From Bacillus sp. ISL-41 (lineage in GTDB: Bacteria > Bacillota > Bacilli > Bacillales > Cytobacillaceae): a stretch of 64,000 bases of DNA. Within the stretch, counting starts at the first letter, position 1. Each line of letters starts with the position of its first letter. The translations under genes and the position numbers were made by a program. Under the pieces are notes generated by a model. The model had not been told where the DNA came from, did not search any database, and was given only the letters and a program-made list of their open reading frames with translations. Shown here in pieces: positions 43,963 to 56,622 of this stretch. The stretch is taken from positions 62,001 to 126,000 of the forward strand of contig NZ_JAGGQP010000029.1 in NCBI RefSeq assembly GCF_018613235.1. Reading direction: 5' to 3'.

Positions 43963-44063
43963 AGTTATAGGCGTTGACGTTTTTACGAGGCCGATCCCCT
44001 CGACTCGCCACCTAAGCTCAAACTACCCCTGTCGAATCCGTAACGTCCCCATATAAAAGGTTG

Positions 44064-44135
44064 CTGTATCTAGGATACAGACGTTAGGAGAACTCGGTTA
44101 AGCCGAGCATTAAGTTATGTGTCACTCGTGGTGAC
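44064..44135 (-). other. Three small hairpins in the ssrA leader
   Basis: Between the promoter and the mature 5' end lie three hairpins: CTGTATC-TAG-GATACAG (44064-44080), CTCGG-TTAAG-CCGAG (44093-44107) and GTCAC-TCGTG-GTGAC (44121-44135). The roughly 85-nt leader would be cut off by RNase P. Confidence 0.6.
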
Positions 44136-44142
44136 AGTTATT

Positions 44143-44170
44143 ATTATAACACACTGAGTACTTTTTTCAA
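44143..44170 (-). promoter_or_regulatory. ssrA promoter
   Basis: TTGAAA (44170-44165) and TATAAT (44148-44143), 16 bases apart, on the minus strand. The only near-consensus promoter between smpB and the tmRNA. Confidence 0.8.
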
Positions 44171-44198
44171 CTGGTACACTCTTCCTCAGCTGACAAGC

Positions 44199-44666
44199 TT
44201 ACATTTTCTGGCGTTCGCGGAATGCACGCTCAATATCACGGCCTGCTTCCTTCTTCTTCAGCGTTTCACGCTTGTCATAGTTCTTTTTACCCTTACCTAA
44301 GCCGATTAAAACCTTCGCATAACCGTTCTTCAGATAAATCTTCAATGGCACAAGCGCATAGCCTGCTTCCTTCGTTTCACCAATCAGCTGGGCGATTTGC
44401 CGTTTGTGGAGCAATAGCTTCCTTGTGCGCAGCGGGTCATGGTTGTAACGGTTTCCCTGTTCATATGGGCTGATGTGAAGGTTATATAAGAATAACTCAC
44501 CATTATGGACTTTTGCGTATGAATCCTTTAGCTGGACGCGTCCATTACGGATTGATTTAATCTCTGTTCCCTGAAGGACCACTCCGGCTTCATACGTTTC
44601 TTCGATGAAATAGTCGTGGTTTGCTTTTTTATTCTGTGCGACGACTTTTCCCTCACCTTTTGGCAT
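44199..44666 (-). CDS. smpB: tmRNA-binding protein SmpB
   Basis: 155 residues with the complete SmpB pattern: [54 protein letters not shown] and the C-terminal basic tail [23 protein letters not shown]. It binds tmRNA and positions it on stalled ribosomes. ATG 44666 follows GGGGG by 8 bases; longer in-frame readings lack a ribosome site. Lies directly upstream of ssrA on the same strand. Confidence 0.97.
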   Translation of the reverse strand: MPKGEGKVVAQNKKANHDYFIEETYEAGVVLQGTEIKSIRNGRVQLKDSYAKVHNGELFLYNLHISPYEQGNRYNHDPLRTRKLLLHKRQIAQLIGETKEAGYALVPLKIYLKNGYAKVLIGLGKGKKNYDKRETLKKKEAGRDIERAFRERQKM

Positions 44667-44725
44667 AAAAACTTCCCCCTTCTTATGTTCTCTCATTTTA
44701 GCAAAAATAGCCTTCTCCCACAATG

Positions 44726-44772
44726 AAAAGCGCAAGCGCCTTGGTCAGCCCCGACAAGCGTTGGAGCTAGCT
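44726..44772. repeat. Bacillaceae-type intergenic repeat (GCGCAAGCGCC...)
   Basis: AAAAGCGCAAGCGCCTTGG followed by TCAGCCCCGACAAGCG and TTGGAGCTAGC. I recognise this as a very common intergenic sequence in Bacillus relatives. It contains the palindrome GCGCAAGCGC. Lies between rnr and smpB. Confidence 0.6.
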
Positions 44773-44789
44773 ATGGCTGTTAGGACAAC

Positions 44790-44816
44790 AGAGAGCCCCT
44801 TCAGCAGGAGCTCTCT
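44790..44816 (-). terminator. Hairpin after rnr
   Basis: AGAGAGC pairs with GCTCTCT (13-base loop) just after the rnr stop at 44828, but the following T run is poor, so read-through to smpB is likely. Confidence 0.45.
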
Positions 44817-44827
44817 TAATCAGTTGC

Positions 44828-47218
44828 CTATTTTCTCTTTTTTGATTTACGCTTTGCAGCGGGGGCATTCTCAAAGAACTTTTTCTTCTTGCTCTTTGGT
44901 TTTGAACCGGAGCCTGAACCGGAACCGGAGCCATTTCTGCCCCCTCCTGATCCTCTTCCACCGCCTGAACCTCTGCCGCCTCGCTTGCCTTCTTCTTCTT
45001 TACCGCGGCGCGGCTTTTTGTCGCTGCTGCCCGTCTTGAAGATCTTTGGCTGGGCGGGGCGCTCACGTCTTGGCGTGCCCTTCATGCCGACGATTTCAAA
45101 ATCAATGGAGCGTTCATCTTTGTTCACCTTGATGACTCGAACAGTAATTTCATCACCGATTCGGAAGACATTTCCTGTTCGCTCGCCAATCATCGCCAGA
45201 TGGCGTTCATCATAGCGGTAATAATCATCTGTCATGTAGCTGACATGTACGAGGCCTTCGATTGTGTTAGGAAGCTCGACGAACATCCCAAAGTTCGTGA
45301 CGGAGCTGATGATGCCATCGTATTCCGTTCCAACCTTGTCTTCCATGTATTCCGCTTTCTTAAGCTCATCTGTTTCACGCTCGGCTTCAACTGCGCGGCG
45401 TTCCATGTTGGATGAATGCTCGGCAATATCAGGCAGCATCGCATTCCATTTTTCCTTCGTTGCCTGGTCGAGCTTGCCCTCGATCAAGTAGGTCCTGATC
45501 AAGCGGTGGACAATCAAGTCAGGATAACGGCGGATTGGTGATGTGAAGTGCGTGTAGAACTCTGTGGAAAGACCAAAGTGTCCGAGGCTTTCAGGATAGT
45601 ATTTCGCCTGCTGCATCGAACGGAGCATGACAGTTGAAACCACCATTTCCTCCGGTTTTCCCTGGACTTCCTCAATGATTTCCTGCAATGCTCTTGGGTG
45701 TACTCCGTTTGCGGATCCTCTGACAAGGTATCCGAAGTTTGTAATGAAATCAAAGAATTTTCTCAGCTTATCCTCTTTTGGGTCTTCGTGAATACGATAG
45801 ATGAATGGCACATCAAGCCAGTGGAAATGCTCAGCTACCGTTTCGTTCGCAGCCAGCATGAATTCTTCAATCAGCTTTTCAGCGACAGAACGCTCGCGCA
45901 AAACGACATCCGTTGGGTGTCCTTCTTCATCAACCAATACCTTTGATTCTTTAAAATCAAAATCGATGGCGCCTCTTTCCATCCTTTTTTTACGAAGGAT
46001 AGCAGCAAGCTCTTCCATCACCTCGAACATTGGCACAAGAGATTCGTAACGTGAGCGTGTTTCTTCGTCCTGATCAACGAGAATCCTGTTCACATCGAAA
46101 TATGTCATTCGCTCCGTCGTCTTGATGACACTCTGATAGATTTCATGATCTACCACTTGCCCATCTGGAGAGATCTCCATATTACAAGACAGCGTCAATC
46201 GGTCGACCTTCGGATTCAGCGAGCAAATACCGTTCGATAAGCGGTGCGGAATCATCGGGATGACCCGGTCAACCAAATAAACGCTCGTTGCGCGGTCTTC
46301 TGCTTCACGGTCAATCGGTGAATCCTCGGTTACGTAGTACGTGACATCGGCAATATGGACACCAAGTTTATAATTGCCGTTTTCAAGCCTTGTGACCTGG
46401 ACTGCATCATCGAGGTCCTTTGCGTCTGCGCCGTCAATTGTAACGATGACTTCATCACGCAGGTCGCGGCGGTTCGCAATCTCACTCTCATTGATCTCGT
46501 CAGGCGCATCATTCGCCTGCTTAAGTACCTCATCTGGGAACTCCATTGGCAGTCCGTGCTTATGGATAACGGACAGGATATCGACGCCAGGGTCATTTTT
46601 ATGACCGAGGATCGCGGTAACCTCACCCTCAGCACTTTTGCGTCCCTCTGGATAGCTCGTCAGTTTTACGACGACCTTATGCCCTTCGACTGCACCCATC
46701 CCTGCCTCTTTTGGAATGAAGATGTCACTCGTGAACTTTTTATCATCAGGTATCACAAATCCGAAGTGCTTGCTTTCAGTATAGGTACCAACGATTTGCG
46801 AGACACCTCTCTCAATGATGCGCACAACAGTGCCTTCACGGCGCTGCCCAGAGCTGTCTGATGAAACTCGAACAAGGACGGTATCCCCATTCATTGCATT
46901 GCTTGTTTCATTGGGCGGGATGAAGACGTCATCCATTCCCTGCTCTTCAGTGATGACAAAGGCAAATCCCTTGGCATGGGCACTGAAACGGCCGCGCACG
47001 AGGTTCATTTTTTCAGGAAGGCCGTATCGGTCACTTCTGGTCCTGACGACAAGCCCCTTCTCCTCCATGACCACTAGCGCTTTAACAAAATCCTTGAATG
47101 TCGAGGAGTCCTCGATCCCAAAGGCGCTTTCCAGTTCCTGAACCGTAAGAGGTTTGTAAGCTTCATCCTTCATATAATGCAACAGCCTGTCTATATGGCC
47201 TTTAATATTTTCATCCAT
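44828..47218 (-). CDS. rnr: Ribonuclease R
   Basis: 796 residues: N-terminal winged helix, cold-shock domains, the RNB catalytic domain ([27 protein letters not shown], with the metal-binding Asp cluster [10 protein letters not shown]), S1 domain near 630-710 and a Lys/Gly/Ser-rich tail. A 3'-to-5' exonuclease that degrades structured RNA, including mRNA freed by trans-translation. Its tail has an unusual GSG repeat and ends in basic [13 protein letters not shown] precedes the ATG. Confidence 0.97.
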   Translation of the reverse strand: MDENIKGHIDRLLHYMKDEAYKPLTVQELESAFGIEDSSTFKDFVKALVVMEEKGLVVRTRSDRYGLPEKMNLVRGRFSAHAKGFAFVITEEQGMDDVFIPPNETSNAMNGDTVLVRVSSDSSGQRREGTVVRIIERGVSQIVGTYTESKHFGFVIPDDKKFTSDIFIPKEAGMGAVEGHKVVVKLTSYPEGRKSAEGEVTAILGHKNDPGVDILSVIHKHGLPMEFPDEVLKQANDAPDEINESEIANRRDLRDEVIVTIDGADAKDLDDAVQVTRLENGNYKLGVHIADVTYYVTEDSPIDREAEDRATSVYLVDRVIPMIPHRLSNGICSLNPKVDRLTLSCNMEISPDGQVVDHEIYQSVIKTTERMTYFDVNRILVDQDEETRSRYESLVPMFEVMEELAAILRKKRMERGAIDFDFKESKVLVDEEGHPTDVVLRERSVAEKLIEEFMLAANETVAEHFHWLDVPFIYRIHEDPKEDKLRKFFDFITNFGYLVRGSANGVHPRALQEIIEEVQGKPEEMVVSTVMLRSMQQAKYYPESLGHFGLSTEFYTHFTSPIRRYPDLIVHRLIRTYLIEGKLDQATKEKWNAMLPDIAEHSSNMERRAVEAERETDELKKAEYMEDKVGTEYDGIISSVTNFGMFVELPNTIEGLVHVSYMTDDYYRYDERHLAMIGERTGNVFRIGDEITVRVIKVNKDERSIDFEIVGMKGTPRRERPAQPKIFKTGSSDKKPRRGKEEEGKRGGRGSGGGRGSGGGRNGSGSGSGSGSKPKSKKKKFFENAPAAKRKSKKRK

Positions 47219-47303
47219 TAATAAATCCCTCCTTTATTGGGCTATTTTCGTCATCTTGCCGCTCATGGTGTGAAAAACAACACAATAAATTTTTTATATG
47301 ATT

Positions 47304-48050
47304 TTATTCTTTCCAATTTAATGACTCGAGAAACTCATAAACATCTTCGTGCAGTTGATCACGTTCTTTATCAAGAGTGATGACATGCCCTGATTCCTCA
47401 TACCATTTTAACTTTTTATGTTCAGACTCGATGTTGTCATGGATGATATTCGCACTGTCAGGGTCAATGATGATGTCGTTCCTTGCCTGTACCACAAAGG
47501 TTGGCGTATAGATCAGGTCGATGCTTGCACGGACTTCCTTGATCAGTTCCTGGAGGTCTTTCAGAGTGGCCATCGATTTCTGTTCGAGGTCCTTTACCTC
47601 CGCTTCAATTTGCTCTTCAGGCTTGCCTTCCATCCTTTTATATTCGCGCGCATACTCAAGCACACCCCGGTACATCAACTCTTCCGTCTTAAGATGCATC
47701 GGTGCGCACATTGGCACGATTCCCTTTAGCGGCTTCGTATATCCGAGTTTCAGCGAAAGAACACCGCCCAGTGACAATCCAGCTACAGCAATTTCCTCAT
47801 AGCCTTCGTTTTTAAGGAGTTCGTAGCCATCAAGCGCATCCTGCCACCAATCCTCAGGACCAGTATGTATCAGTTCTTCAGGCGGGACACCATGTCCTTT
47901 AAACACAGGTGCATGGCATGTATATCCTTTTCCTTCTAAAAATCGGCCCATCATCCTAACGTCTGCAGAATTGCCGGTAAATCCATGCAGCAGCAATACC
48001 GCTCTTTTTCCAGCTTTAAATGTAAAAGGTCTTGGCACTAACTTTCTCAT
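47304..48050 (-). CDS. est: Carboxylesterase
   Basis: 248 residues of the monoacylglycerol lipase-like alpha/beta hydrolase type: [15 protein letters not shown] (oxyanion region), GLSLGG (nucleophile Ser), IDPDSA (Asp) and [14 protein letters not shown] (His). Hydrolyses short-chain esters. ATG 48050 is preceded by GGGAG. It lies between secG and rnr, as yvaK does in B. subtilis. Confidence 0.93.
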   Translation of the reverse strand: MRKLVPRPFTFKAGKRAVLLLHGFTGNSADVRMMGRFLEGKGYTCHAPVFKGHGVPPEELIHTGPEDWWQDALDGYELLKNEGYEEIAVAGLSLGGVLSLKLGYTKPLKGIVPMCAPMHLKTEELMYRGVLEYAREYKRMEGKPEEQIEAEVKDLEQKSMATLKDLQELIKEVRASIDLIYTPTFVVQARNDIIIDPDSANIIHDNIESEHKKLKWYEESGHVITLDKERDQLHEDVYEFLESLNWKE

Positions 48051-48187
48051 TTTCCTACTCCCTCTATCAGATATCTTCCTTAGTTTTAACAAACAATCTT
48101 GTAACATTCAATTAAAAGCCTTTATATATGTAAATACCCATATTCACCAGAAATATGTGAGGTTTTTGCTTATGTAAACACAATAAA

Positions 48188-48211
48188 ACCCGGCCTCTAT
48201 TGAAGCCGGGT
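48188..48211 (-). terminator. Terminator after secG
   Basis: ACCCGGC pairs with GCCGGGT with TTTTATTG following on the minus strand. Confidence 0.85.
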
Positions 48212-48222
48212 CATTGTGTGTA

Positions 48223-48456
48223 TTATAGTTCGAAATAAGTAACGGCAATAGTCAAGACAAAGAATAAAACAGACAACACGATCGTAACACGGTGCAAGAC
48301 AAGGTCAAGACCTCTTGCCTTCTGCTTACCGAACAATTGCTCAGCGCCGCCCGAAATCGCGCCGGACAGACCAGCACTCTTGCCTGATTGAAGAAGAACT
48401 ACTCCAATAAGAGCAATGCTGACGATCACTAAAAGAACAACTAACAATGTATGCAT
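48223..48456 (-). CDS. secG: Preprotein translocase subunit SecG
   Basis: 77 residues with two membrane helices ([21 protein letters not shown] and [16 protein letters not shown]) separated by [21 protein letters not shown], the SecG signature. Part of SecYEG. GGGAGG lies 7 bases before the ATG. Confidence 0.96.
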   Translation of the reverse strand: MHTLLVVLLVIVSIALIGVVLLQSGKSAGLSGAISGGAEQLFGKQKARGLDLVLHRVTIVLSVLFFVLTIAVTYFEL

Positions 48457-48596
48457 GACGTACCTCCCGATAAAACTGCTAACAGTATTTTAAATTTATC
48501 ACATTTTCGGGAATGAAACAATACTTGTCTGAATTGTTGAGGATTATTATATTATAATACCTGATAGAACAAGAACACCTTCATGAATTCCATCCC

Positions 48597-48724
48597 CTGG
48601 TTGTCCGATAAGGGTAGGGATCTTCTATCGGACACTTTCTTCGGTTTCTCGCTTCTGTTTGACTGATAGGAACCTTCTATCGGACACTTTTTTCGGTTTC
48701 TCGCTTCCGTTTGGCCGATAGAGG
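48597..48724. repeat. Bacillaceae-type tandem repeat (TTCTATCGGACAC...)
   Basis: Two near-identical units of about 50 bases (48622-48671 and 48675-48723), each TTCTATCGGACACTTT, then TTCGGTTTCTCGCTTC and GTTTG, and a partial unit before. The sequence type is common in Bacillus relatives. It sits between eno and secG. Confidence 0.65.
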
Positions 48725-48733
48725 TACAAAAAA

Positions 48734-48763
48734 ACACCGGCAGCATCGTCATGCCACCAGTGT
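48734..48763 (-). terminator. Terminator of the glycolytic operon (after eno)
   Basis: ACACTGG pairs with CCGGTGT and is followed by TTTTTTTG on the minus strand, 50 bases after the eno stop. Confidence 0.85.
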
Positions 48764-48812
48764 CCTAGTATTACAGGGTTGAATCGCAACAAAAGCGATT
48801 TACCTCGTAAAA

Positions 48813-50123
<1,311 letters not shown>

Positions 50124-50136
50124 TTATAGTTAAAAG

Positions 50137-52459
<2,323 letters not shown>

Positions 52460-52602
52460 TTACAGCCTTGTAATGCTATTAAAAAATTCCCTCTGGATGT
52501 TGGGCTTAATATTATCTTTAACAAGAGCGGCAGGACAGCAGGTGTCAGGATCCGCACCCTTACACTGCTGCTGGCACGCCTTGCTAATCTTTAAATCAAA
52601 AT

Positions 52603-53787
52603 TTACTTATCGTTCAATGCCACTACGCCTGGCAGCTGTTTGCCTTCCATGAACTCAAGGGAAGCACCGCCGCCTGTGGAGATATGGCTCATCTTTTCAG
52701 CTAGGCCGAATTTTTCTACAGCCGCTGCAGAGTCTCCTCCGCCGATAACCGAATATGTATCATTAGCATCGGCTAAAGCTTGTGCAACAGCTTTTGTTCC
52801 TTGTGCGAACTTGTCTATTTCAAAAACGCCCATTGGTCCATTCCAGATGACCAATTTAGACTTTTGAATGACATCGCGATAGGTTTCAGCTGTCTTAGGC
52901 CCGATATCAAGAGCTTCCCAGTCTGCAGGAATTTCTTCAATCGCAACGACCTTTGTATTCGCATCAGCAGAAAAATCATCAGCAACAATTGCATCTACAG
53001 GCATGTAGAAGTTAACGCCTTTTGCCTTTGCTTTTTCCATGAAGCTTTTAGCCAAATCAATTTTATCTTCTTCTAAAAGTGATTTTCCGATTTCGTGGCC
53101 TTGTGCTTTTACGAATGTATAAGCAAGTCCGCCGCCGATGATCAGGTTGTCTACTTGTTCTAATAGGTTGTCGATTACGCCGATCTTATCTTTAACCTTC
53201 GCGCCGCCGATAATGGCTGTGAATGGGCGTTCAGGATTTGACAATGCCTTTCCAAGCACATCAAGTTCTTTTTGCATCAAGAAGCCTGATACAGCAGGAA
53301 TGTACTTGGCGATGCCTTCTGTTGAAGCATGCGCGCGGTGTGCAGCTCCGAATGCATCGTTCACATATACATCTGCAAGCTCTGCAAATGCCTTTGCAAG
53401 TTCTGGATCATTTTTCTCTTCGCCTGGATAGAAACGGACATTCTCAAGAAGCAGGACATCGCCTTCGTTCATGCTGTCGATCTCGGATTTTACAGATTCG
53501 CCGTATGCTTCATCTGTTTTCTTAACATCCTTGCCAAGCAGCTCAGACAAACGCTTTGCTACTGGAGTCAAACGCAATTCTTCAACAGCCTGCCCTTTTG
53601 GACGGCCAAGGTGGCTTGCAAGAAGGACTTTAGCTCCCTGGTCAACCAGGTACTGGATCGTTGGAAGTGCTGCACGGATCCTTGTTTCATCCGTTACCTG
53701 TCCATCCTTCATCGGCACGTTGAAATCAACGCGGCAAAAAACTCGTTTTCCTTTTACATCCACATCTTTTACTGTCTTTTTGTTCAA
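52603..53787 (-). CDS. pgk: Phosphoglycerate kinase
   Basis: 394 residues: [16 protein letters not shown] at the start (substrate-binding), [16 protein letters not shown] (basic patch) and [16 protein letters not shown] (nucleotide-binding). Makes ATP from 1,3-bisphosphoglycerate. A 170-base gap before tpiA shows no clear gene. Confidence 0.98.
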   Translation of the reverse strand: MNKKTVKDVDVKGKRVFCRVDFNVPMKDGQVTDETRIRAALPTIQYLVDQGAKVLLASHLGRPKGQAVEELRLTPVAKRLSELLGKDVKKTDEAYGESVKSEIDSMNEGDVLLLENVRFYPGEEKNDPELAKAFAELADVYVNDAFGAAHRAHASTEGIAKYIPAVSGFLMQKELDVLGKALSNPERPFTAIIGGAKVKDKIGVIDNLLEQVDNLIIGGGLAYTFVKAQGHEIGKSLLEEDKIDLAKSFMEKAKAKGVNFYMPVDAIVADDFSADANTKVVAIEEIPADWEALDIGPKTAETYRDVIQKSKLVIWNGPMGVFEIDKFAQGTKAVAQALADANDTYSVIGGGDSAAAVEKFGLAEKMSHISTGGGASLEFMEGKQLPGVVALNDK

Positions 53788-53832
53788 GGCTAGAGACCTC
53801 CTTTAAAGTAGCGCAAATGCGCGATTAAGCAG

Positions 53833-53866
53833 AAAAAGAGGAGAGGGAATTACCCCGCTCCCCTTT
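53833..53866 (-). terminator. Probable attenuating hairpin between gapA and pgk
   Basis: AAAAGGGGAG can pair with CTCCTCTTTT, with T run on the minus strand. Partial termination after gapA would give the extra gapA message often seen in bacilli. Confidence 0.5.
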
Positions 53867-53915
53867 TCATCCTACTACATTATAGTCAATAATGGATTGG
53901 TTATCCAATCTTAGC

Positions 53916-54923
53916 TTATAGACCTTTTTTAGCGATGAAATCAACTAGGTCAACTACACGGTTAGAGTAACCAGACTCGTTGTCATACCAAGAGATTACT
54001 TTTACCATGCTGCCTTCCATAACCATTGTTGAAAGTGCATCGATTGTAGAAGAGTATGCATTTCCATTGTAGTCGCTTGATACAAGCGGCTCTTCGCTGT
54101 ATCCAAGGATTCCTTTAAGTTCGCCTTCAGAAGCTTTCTTGAATGCTGCGTTGATTTCTTCAACTGTTACGTCTTTGTCTAGCTCTGCAACAAGGTCAAC
54201 TAGTGAAACGTTAGGAGTTGGAACACGCATAGCTCCACCGTTCAATTTACCCTTAAGTTCAGGCAGTACTAGAGAAACTGCTTTTGCAGCACCAGTTGTT
54301 GTAGGGATGATATTTTCCGCAGCTGCACGTGCACGACGGTAGTCTTTGTGCGGAAGGTCAAGAATTTGCTGGTCATTTGTGTATGAGTGAACAGTTGTCA
54401 TCATACCACGCTTGATTCCGAAGTTGTCGTTCAATACCTTCGCGAAAGGAGCCAAGCAGTTTGTTGTACAAGATGCATTAGAAATTACGTGGTGGTTAGC
54501 TGCATCGTACTTGTCATCGTTAACACCCATAACGATTGTGATATCTTCGTCAGATGCCGGTGCAGAGATGATAACTTTCTTAGCGCCTGCTTCAAGGTGC
54601 TTAGCAGCGTCAGCGCGCTTAGTGAAACGTCCTGTAGATTCTACAACTACTTCTACGCCAAGGTCGCCCCAGCCAAGTTGTGCAGGATCTCTTTCAGCAA
54701 GTACCTTTACTTTGTGGCCGTCAACTACAAGGTAGTCTCCGTCAACAGTAACTTCTTTATCTAAAGTTCCGTGTACTGTGTCATATTTTAAAAGGTGAGC
54801 AAGCATGTTTGCATCAGTTAAATCGTTAACTGCTACTACTTCTACGTTAGGGTTGTTTAATGCTGCGCGGAAAACTACGCGTCCAATTCTTCCAAATCCG
54901 TTAATACCAACTTTTACTGCCAT
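53916..54923 (-). CDS. gapA: Glyceraldehyde-3-phosphate dehydrogenase (glycolytic)
   Basis: 335 residues: [18 protein letters not shown] (NAD loop), [12 protein letters not shown] (catalytic Cys) and [15 protein letters not shown]. Asp32-type NAD specificity region ([10 protein letters not shown]) indicates the catabolic enzyme. First enzyme gene after cggR. Confidence 0.98.
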   Translation of the reverse strand: MAVKVGINGFGRIGRVVFRAALNNPNVEVVAVNDLTDANMLAHLLKYDTVHGTLDKEVTVDGDYLVVDGHKVKVLAERDPAQLGWGDLGVEVVVESTGRFTKRADAAKHLEAGAKKVIISAPASDEDITIVMGVNDDKYDAANHHVISNASCTTNCLAPFAKVLNDNFGIKRGMMTTVHSYTNDQQILDLPHKDYRRARAAAENIIPTTTGAAKAVSLVLPELKGKLNGGAMRVPTPNVSLVDLVAELDKDVTVEEINAAFKKASEGELKGILGYSEEPLVSSDYNGNAYSSTIDALSTMVMEGSMVKVISWYDNESGYSNRVVDLVDFIAKKGL

Positions 54924-54972
54924 GAGTATTTCCTCCTTTGATTCCTATAAAGGTGTTGTTTATATTAAGGTG

Positions 54973-55998
54973 TTACCCTTGTAACAATGTTTTAGCGGCG
55001 CCCTCATCCGTGATCAGGATCGTTGAGGAAGGTGCCTGTTTCATATAGGCTCTGATCGCCTTTGCCTTTGATTCTCCGCCGGCAACTGCAATGACATCCC
55101 CTACATTTTTGAGATCGTCCATTTGGAGACCGATCGTCAGCACTTTGTGGACGATTTCCCCGGCTTCGTTGAAATAGTAGCCGAAAGCCTCGCCAACTGC
55201 ATTTCCATTGAGAATCTTATGTAGATCCTCCGGGCTGGTATTACGACGTTCCGCCATTGTAATAGCGTCTCCAATACCATGTAAAACCATGCTTGCTGAT
55301 TTAACTAAATTCCAAACCTCATAAATCAGCGGTTCTTTGATGAAGGACTTATATACCTCAGTGCTGACCTGATCGGGTACGTAGAATACCCGGTGCCGCG
55401 ATTTCGTGTTATCGGCCATGATTGCGCAAATCGTGTTTGCCTGATTCTTGACGTCTTCACCAATACCGCCTCTTGCAGGCACAAACAGCAGGTCCTTCTC
55501 TCCGAAGTCGGGTGTCAACATATCCGCAACAGCCGCCATTGTCGATCCCCCGGTCACAGCAATTATATTTTTGCTTTGGAGAAGATCTTTCATGCAATTG
55601 GCTGTAGCCCGCCCCAGCTCACTTTTCACCCATGGCGACCGGTCGCTGTCCCCCGGGACAACAATCACTTTCCGGATGCCCATGCGCTCCTGAAGCTGAC
55701 GCTCTAATGTGTTTATACCCATAATGTCCCGCATTACTCTTTCAAGACTTTCCAGTATATCTTTTCCCTCTTGAGTCAGTGTCATTCCCTGACCTGACAT
55801 CGAGATCAGATTCTGGTCCTTCAAAAACTCCACCTCAGAACGCAAAACCCGTTCGGTCAAGTTCAGGCTGACTGATAGGTTTCTCCTGCCAACTGGCTGC
55901 ATCACATTTATGTATTGGAGGATGAGGTATCGTTTTTGCATAACTTGCAATAAATCGGGCAATATTCTTTTTTGAATATCAATGAGAGAAAAGTCCAT
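54973..55998 (-). CDS. cggR: Central glycolytic genes regulator CggR
   Basis: About 341 residues: N-terminal winged helix (MQPVGRRNLSVSLNLTERVLRSEVEFLKDQ) and a SorC-type sugar-phosphate sensing domain (VVPGDSDRSPWVKSELGRATAN, GIGDAITMA). It represses gapA and its own gene, relieved by fructose 1,6-bisphosphate. ATG 55998 follows AAGGAG by 9 bases and matches the B. subtilis start; frames beginning at 56031 would include the operator. Confidence 0.96.
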   Translation of the reverse strand: MDFSLIDIQKRILPDLLQVMQKRYLILQYINVMQPVGRRNLSVSLNLTERVLRSEVEFLKDQNLISMSGQGMTLTQEGKDILESLERVMRDIMGINTLERQLQERMGIRKVIVVPGDSDRSPWVKSELGRATANCMKDLLQSKNIIAVTGGSTMAAVADMLTPDFGEKDLLFVPARGGIGEDVKNQANTICAIMADNTKSRHRVFYVPDQVSTEVYKSFIKEPLIYEVWNLVKSASMVLHGIGDAITMAERRNTSPEDLHKILNGNAVGEAFGYYFNEAGEIVHKVLTIGLQMDDLKNVGDVIAVAGGESKAKAIRAYMKQAPSSTILITDEGAAKTLLQG

Positions 55999-56024
55999 GT
56001 TGATATTCTCCTTTTCCATCGTTG

Positions 56025-56059
56025 GACTCAAAATGTCCCGCTAAGACATATTATGTCCC
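56025..56059 (-). promoter_or_regulatory. CggR operator
   Basis: On the minus strand GGGACATAATATGTC and CGGGACATTTTGAGTC are two direct half-operators separated by TTAG, matching the known CGGGACN6TGTCN4 repeat pattern of B. subtilis. The site lies upstream of the cggR start, so autoregulation is expected. Confidence 0.85.
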
Positions 56060-56076
56060 ACTCGCGGTAAAAAAAA

Positions 56077-56112
56077 TCACCCCTGCTACAAAACTCATTT
56101 TAACAGGAGTGA
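56077..56112 (-). terminator. Terminator after the glutaredoxin-like gene
   Basis: TCACTCCTG pairs with CAGGGGTGA (one G-T) and a run of eight T follows on the minus strand. It also isolates cggR. Confidence 0.9.
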
Positions 56113-56121
56113 AAACCTTAA

Positions 56122-56382
56122 TCAACTTTTAAATCCAGGGTTTTTTCGTGAAAACGCTTCACTTATGAACATTTTGTTAATGATGCCGTATTGGAGCTCT
56201 TCACCGTCCAATTCGATCACCGGAATCATGATTCCATACTTTTCGACGAGCTCGTCATCAAGGTCGATATTGATTTCTTCTATTGTAAAATTCCATTGCT
56301 GTTGTAAGTCTTCGAGAATCTCCCTGGCGTTCTCGCACAGATGGCAGCGCGGGCGGGAGTAAAGTTTGACTGTTTTTTGCAT
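56122..56382 (-). CDS. Glutaredoxin-family protein
   Basis: About 86 residues; VKLYSRPRCHLCENAREIL has a CHLC redox pair, and MIPVIELDGEEL has the cis-Pro of the thioredoxin fold. Possibly a thiol-disulfide or metal-transfer factor. AAGGAG lies 6 bases before ATG 56382. It lies between rpoN and cggR. Confidence 0.88.
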   Translation of the reverse strand: MQKTVKLYSRPRCHLCENAREILEDLQQQWNFTIEEINIDLDDELVEKYGIMIPVIELDGEELQYGIINKMFISEAFSRKNPGFKS

Positions 56383-56441
56383 TTTGTTCTCCTTCGGCTG
56401 ATCTCTAAAATTATTTTCCAATATTAATGTTCTGCTAATAA

Positions 56442-56572
56442 GTTGATTTCCACTCCAGGTTGCTTCGCTTTCCGCGGGACGTGCGGTGAGCCTCCTCAGC
56501 GCTAAAGCGCTTGCGGGGTCTCACCTGTCCCGCTGATCCCGCAGGAGTCTCGCACCTTCCGTTCCAATCAAC
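56442..56572. repeat. Bacillaceae-type large palindromic repeat
   Basis: 131 bases with inverted ends GTTGATT/AATCAAC and inner segments of high GC (CTTTCCGCGGGACGTGCGG, TCCCGCAGGAGTCTCGC). This is a frequent intergenic repeat in bacilli, either a MITE or a structured element. It lies between rpoN and the glutaredoxin-like gene. Confidence 0.7.
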
Positions 56573-56622
56573 TCATTTATAATATTTAGTGTTAAAACAA
56601 TCAACTTGAAACAATTGAACCA

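Larger units (their letters stand above)
43420..44050 (-). ncRNA. ssrA: tmRNA gene (ssrA), interrupted by an intron
   Basis: The 5' end GGGGACGTTACGGATTCGAC at 44050 and the 3' end CCCACCGTCTCCACCA at 43420 match Bacillus tmRNA, and GGGGACG pairs with CGTCTCC in the acceptor stem. The first exon runs to 43709 (342 nt) and ends GGGTTCGAT. The second exon is 43436-43420 (17 nt). Joined, they give GTGGG-TTCGATT-CCCAC, a normal T-arm, and a 359-nt RNA, close to the known 363 nt of B. subtilis. The tag frame (43962-43927) reads GKQNNNLAFAA then stop, with resume alanine preceding. It rescues ribosomes together with SmpB, encoded next to it. Confidence 0.95.

Noticed and set aside
44767-45215. Frames opposite and out of phase with the rnr tail
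   Set aside because: They arise from the GSG/Lys-rich coding bias of the RNase R C-terminus.
48552-48752. Minus-strand frame in the repeat after eno
   Set aside because: It is made of repeat units and terminator, with repeated low-complexity peptides.
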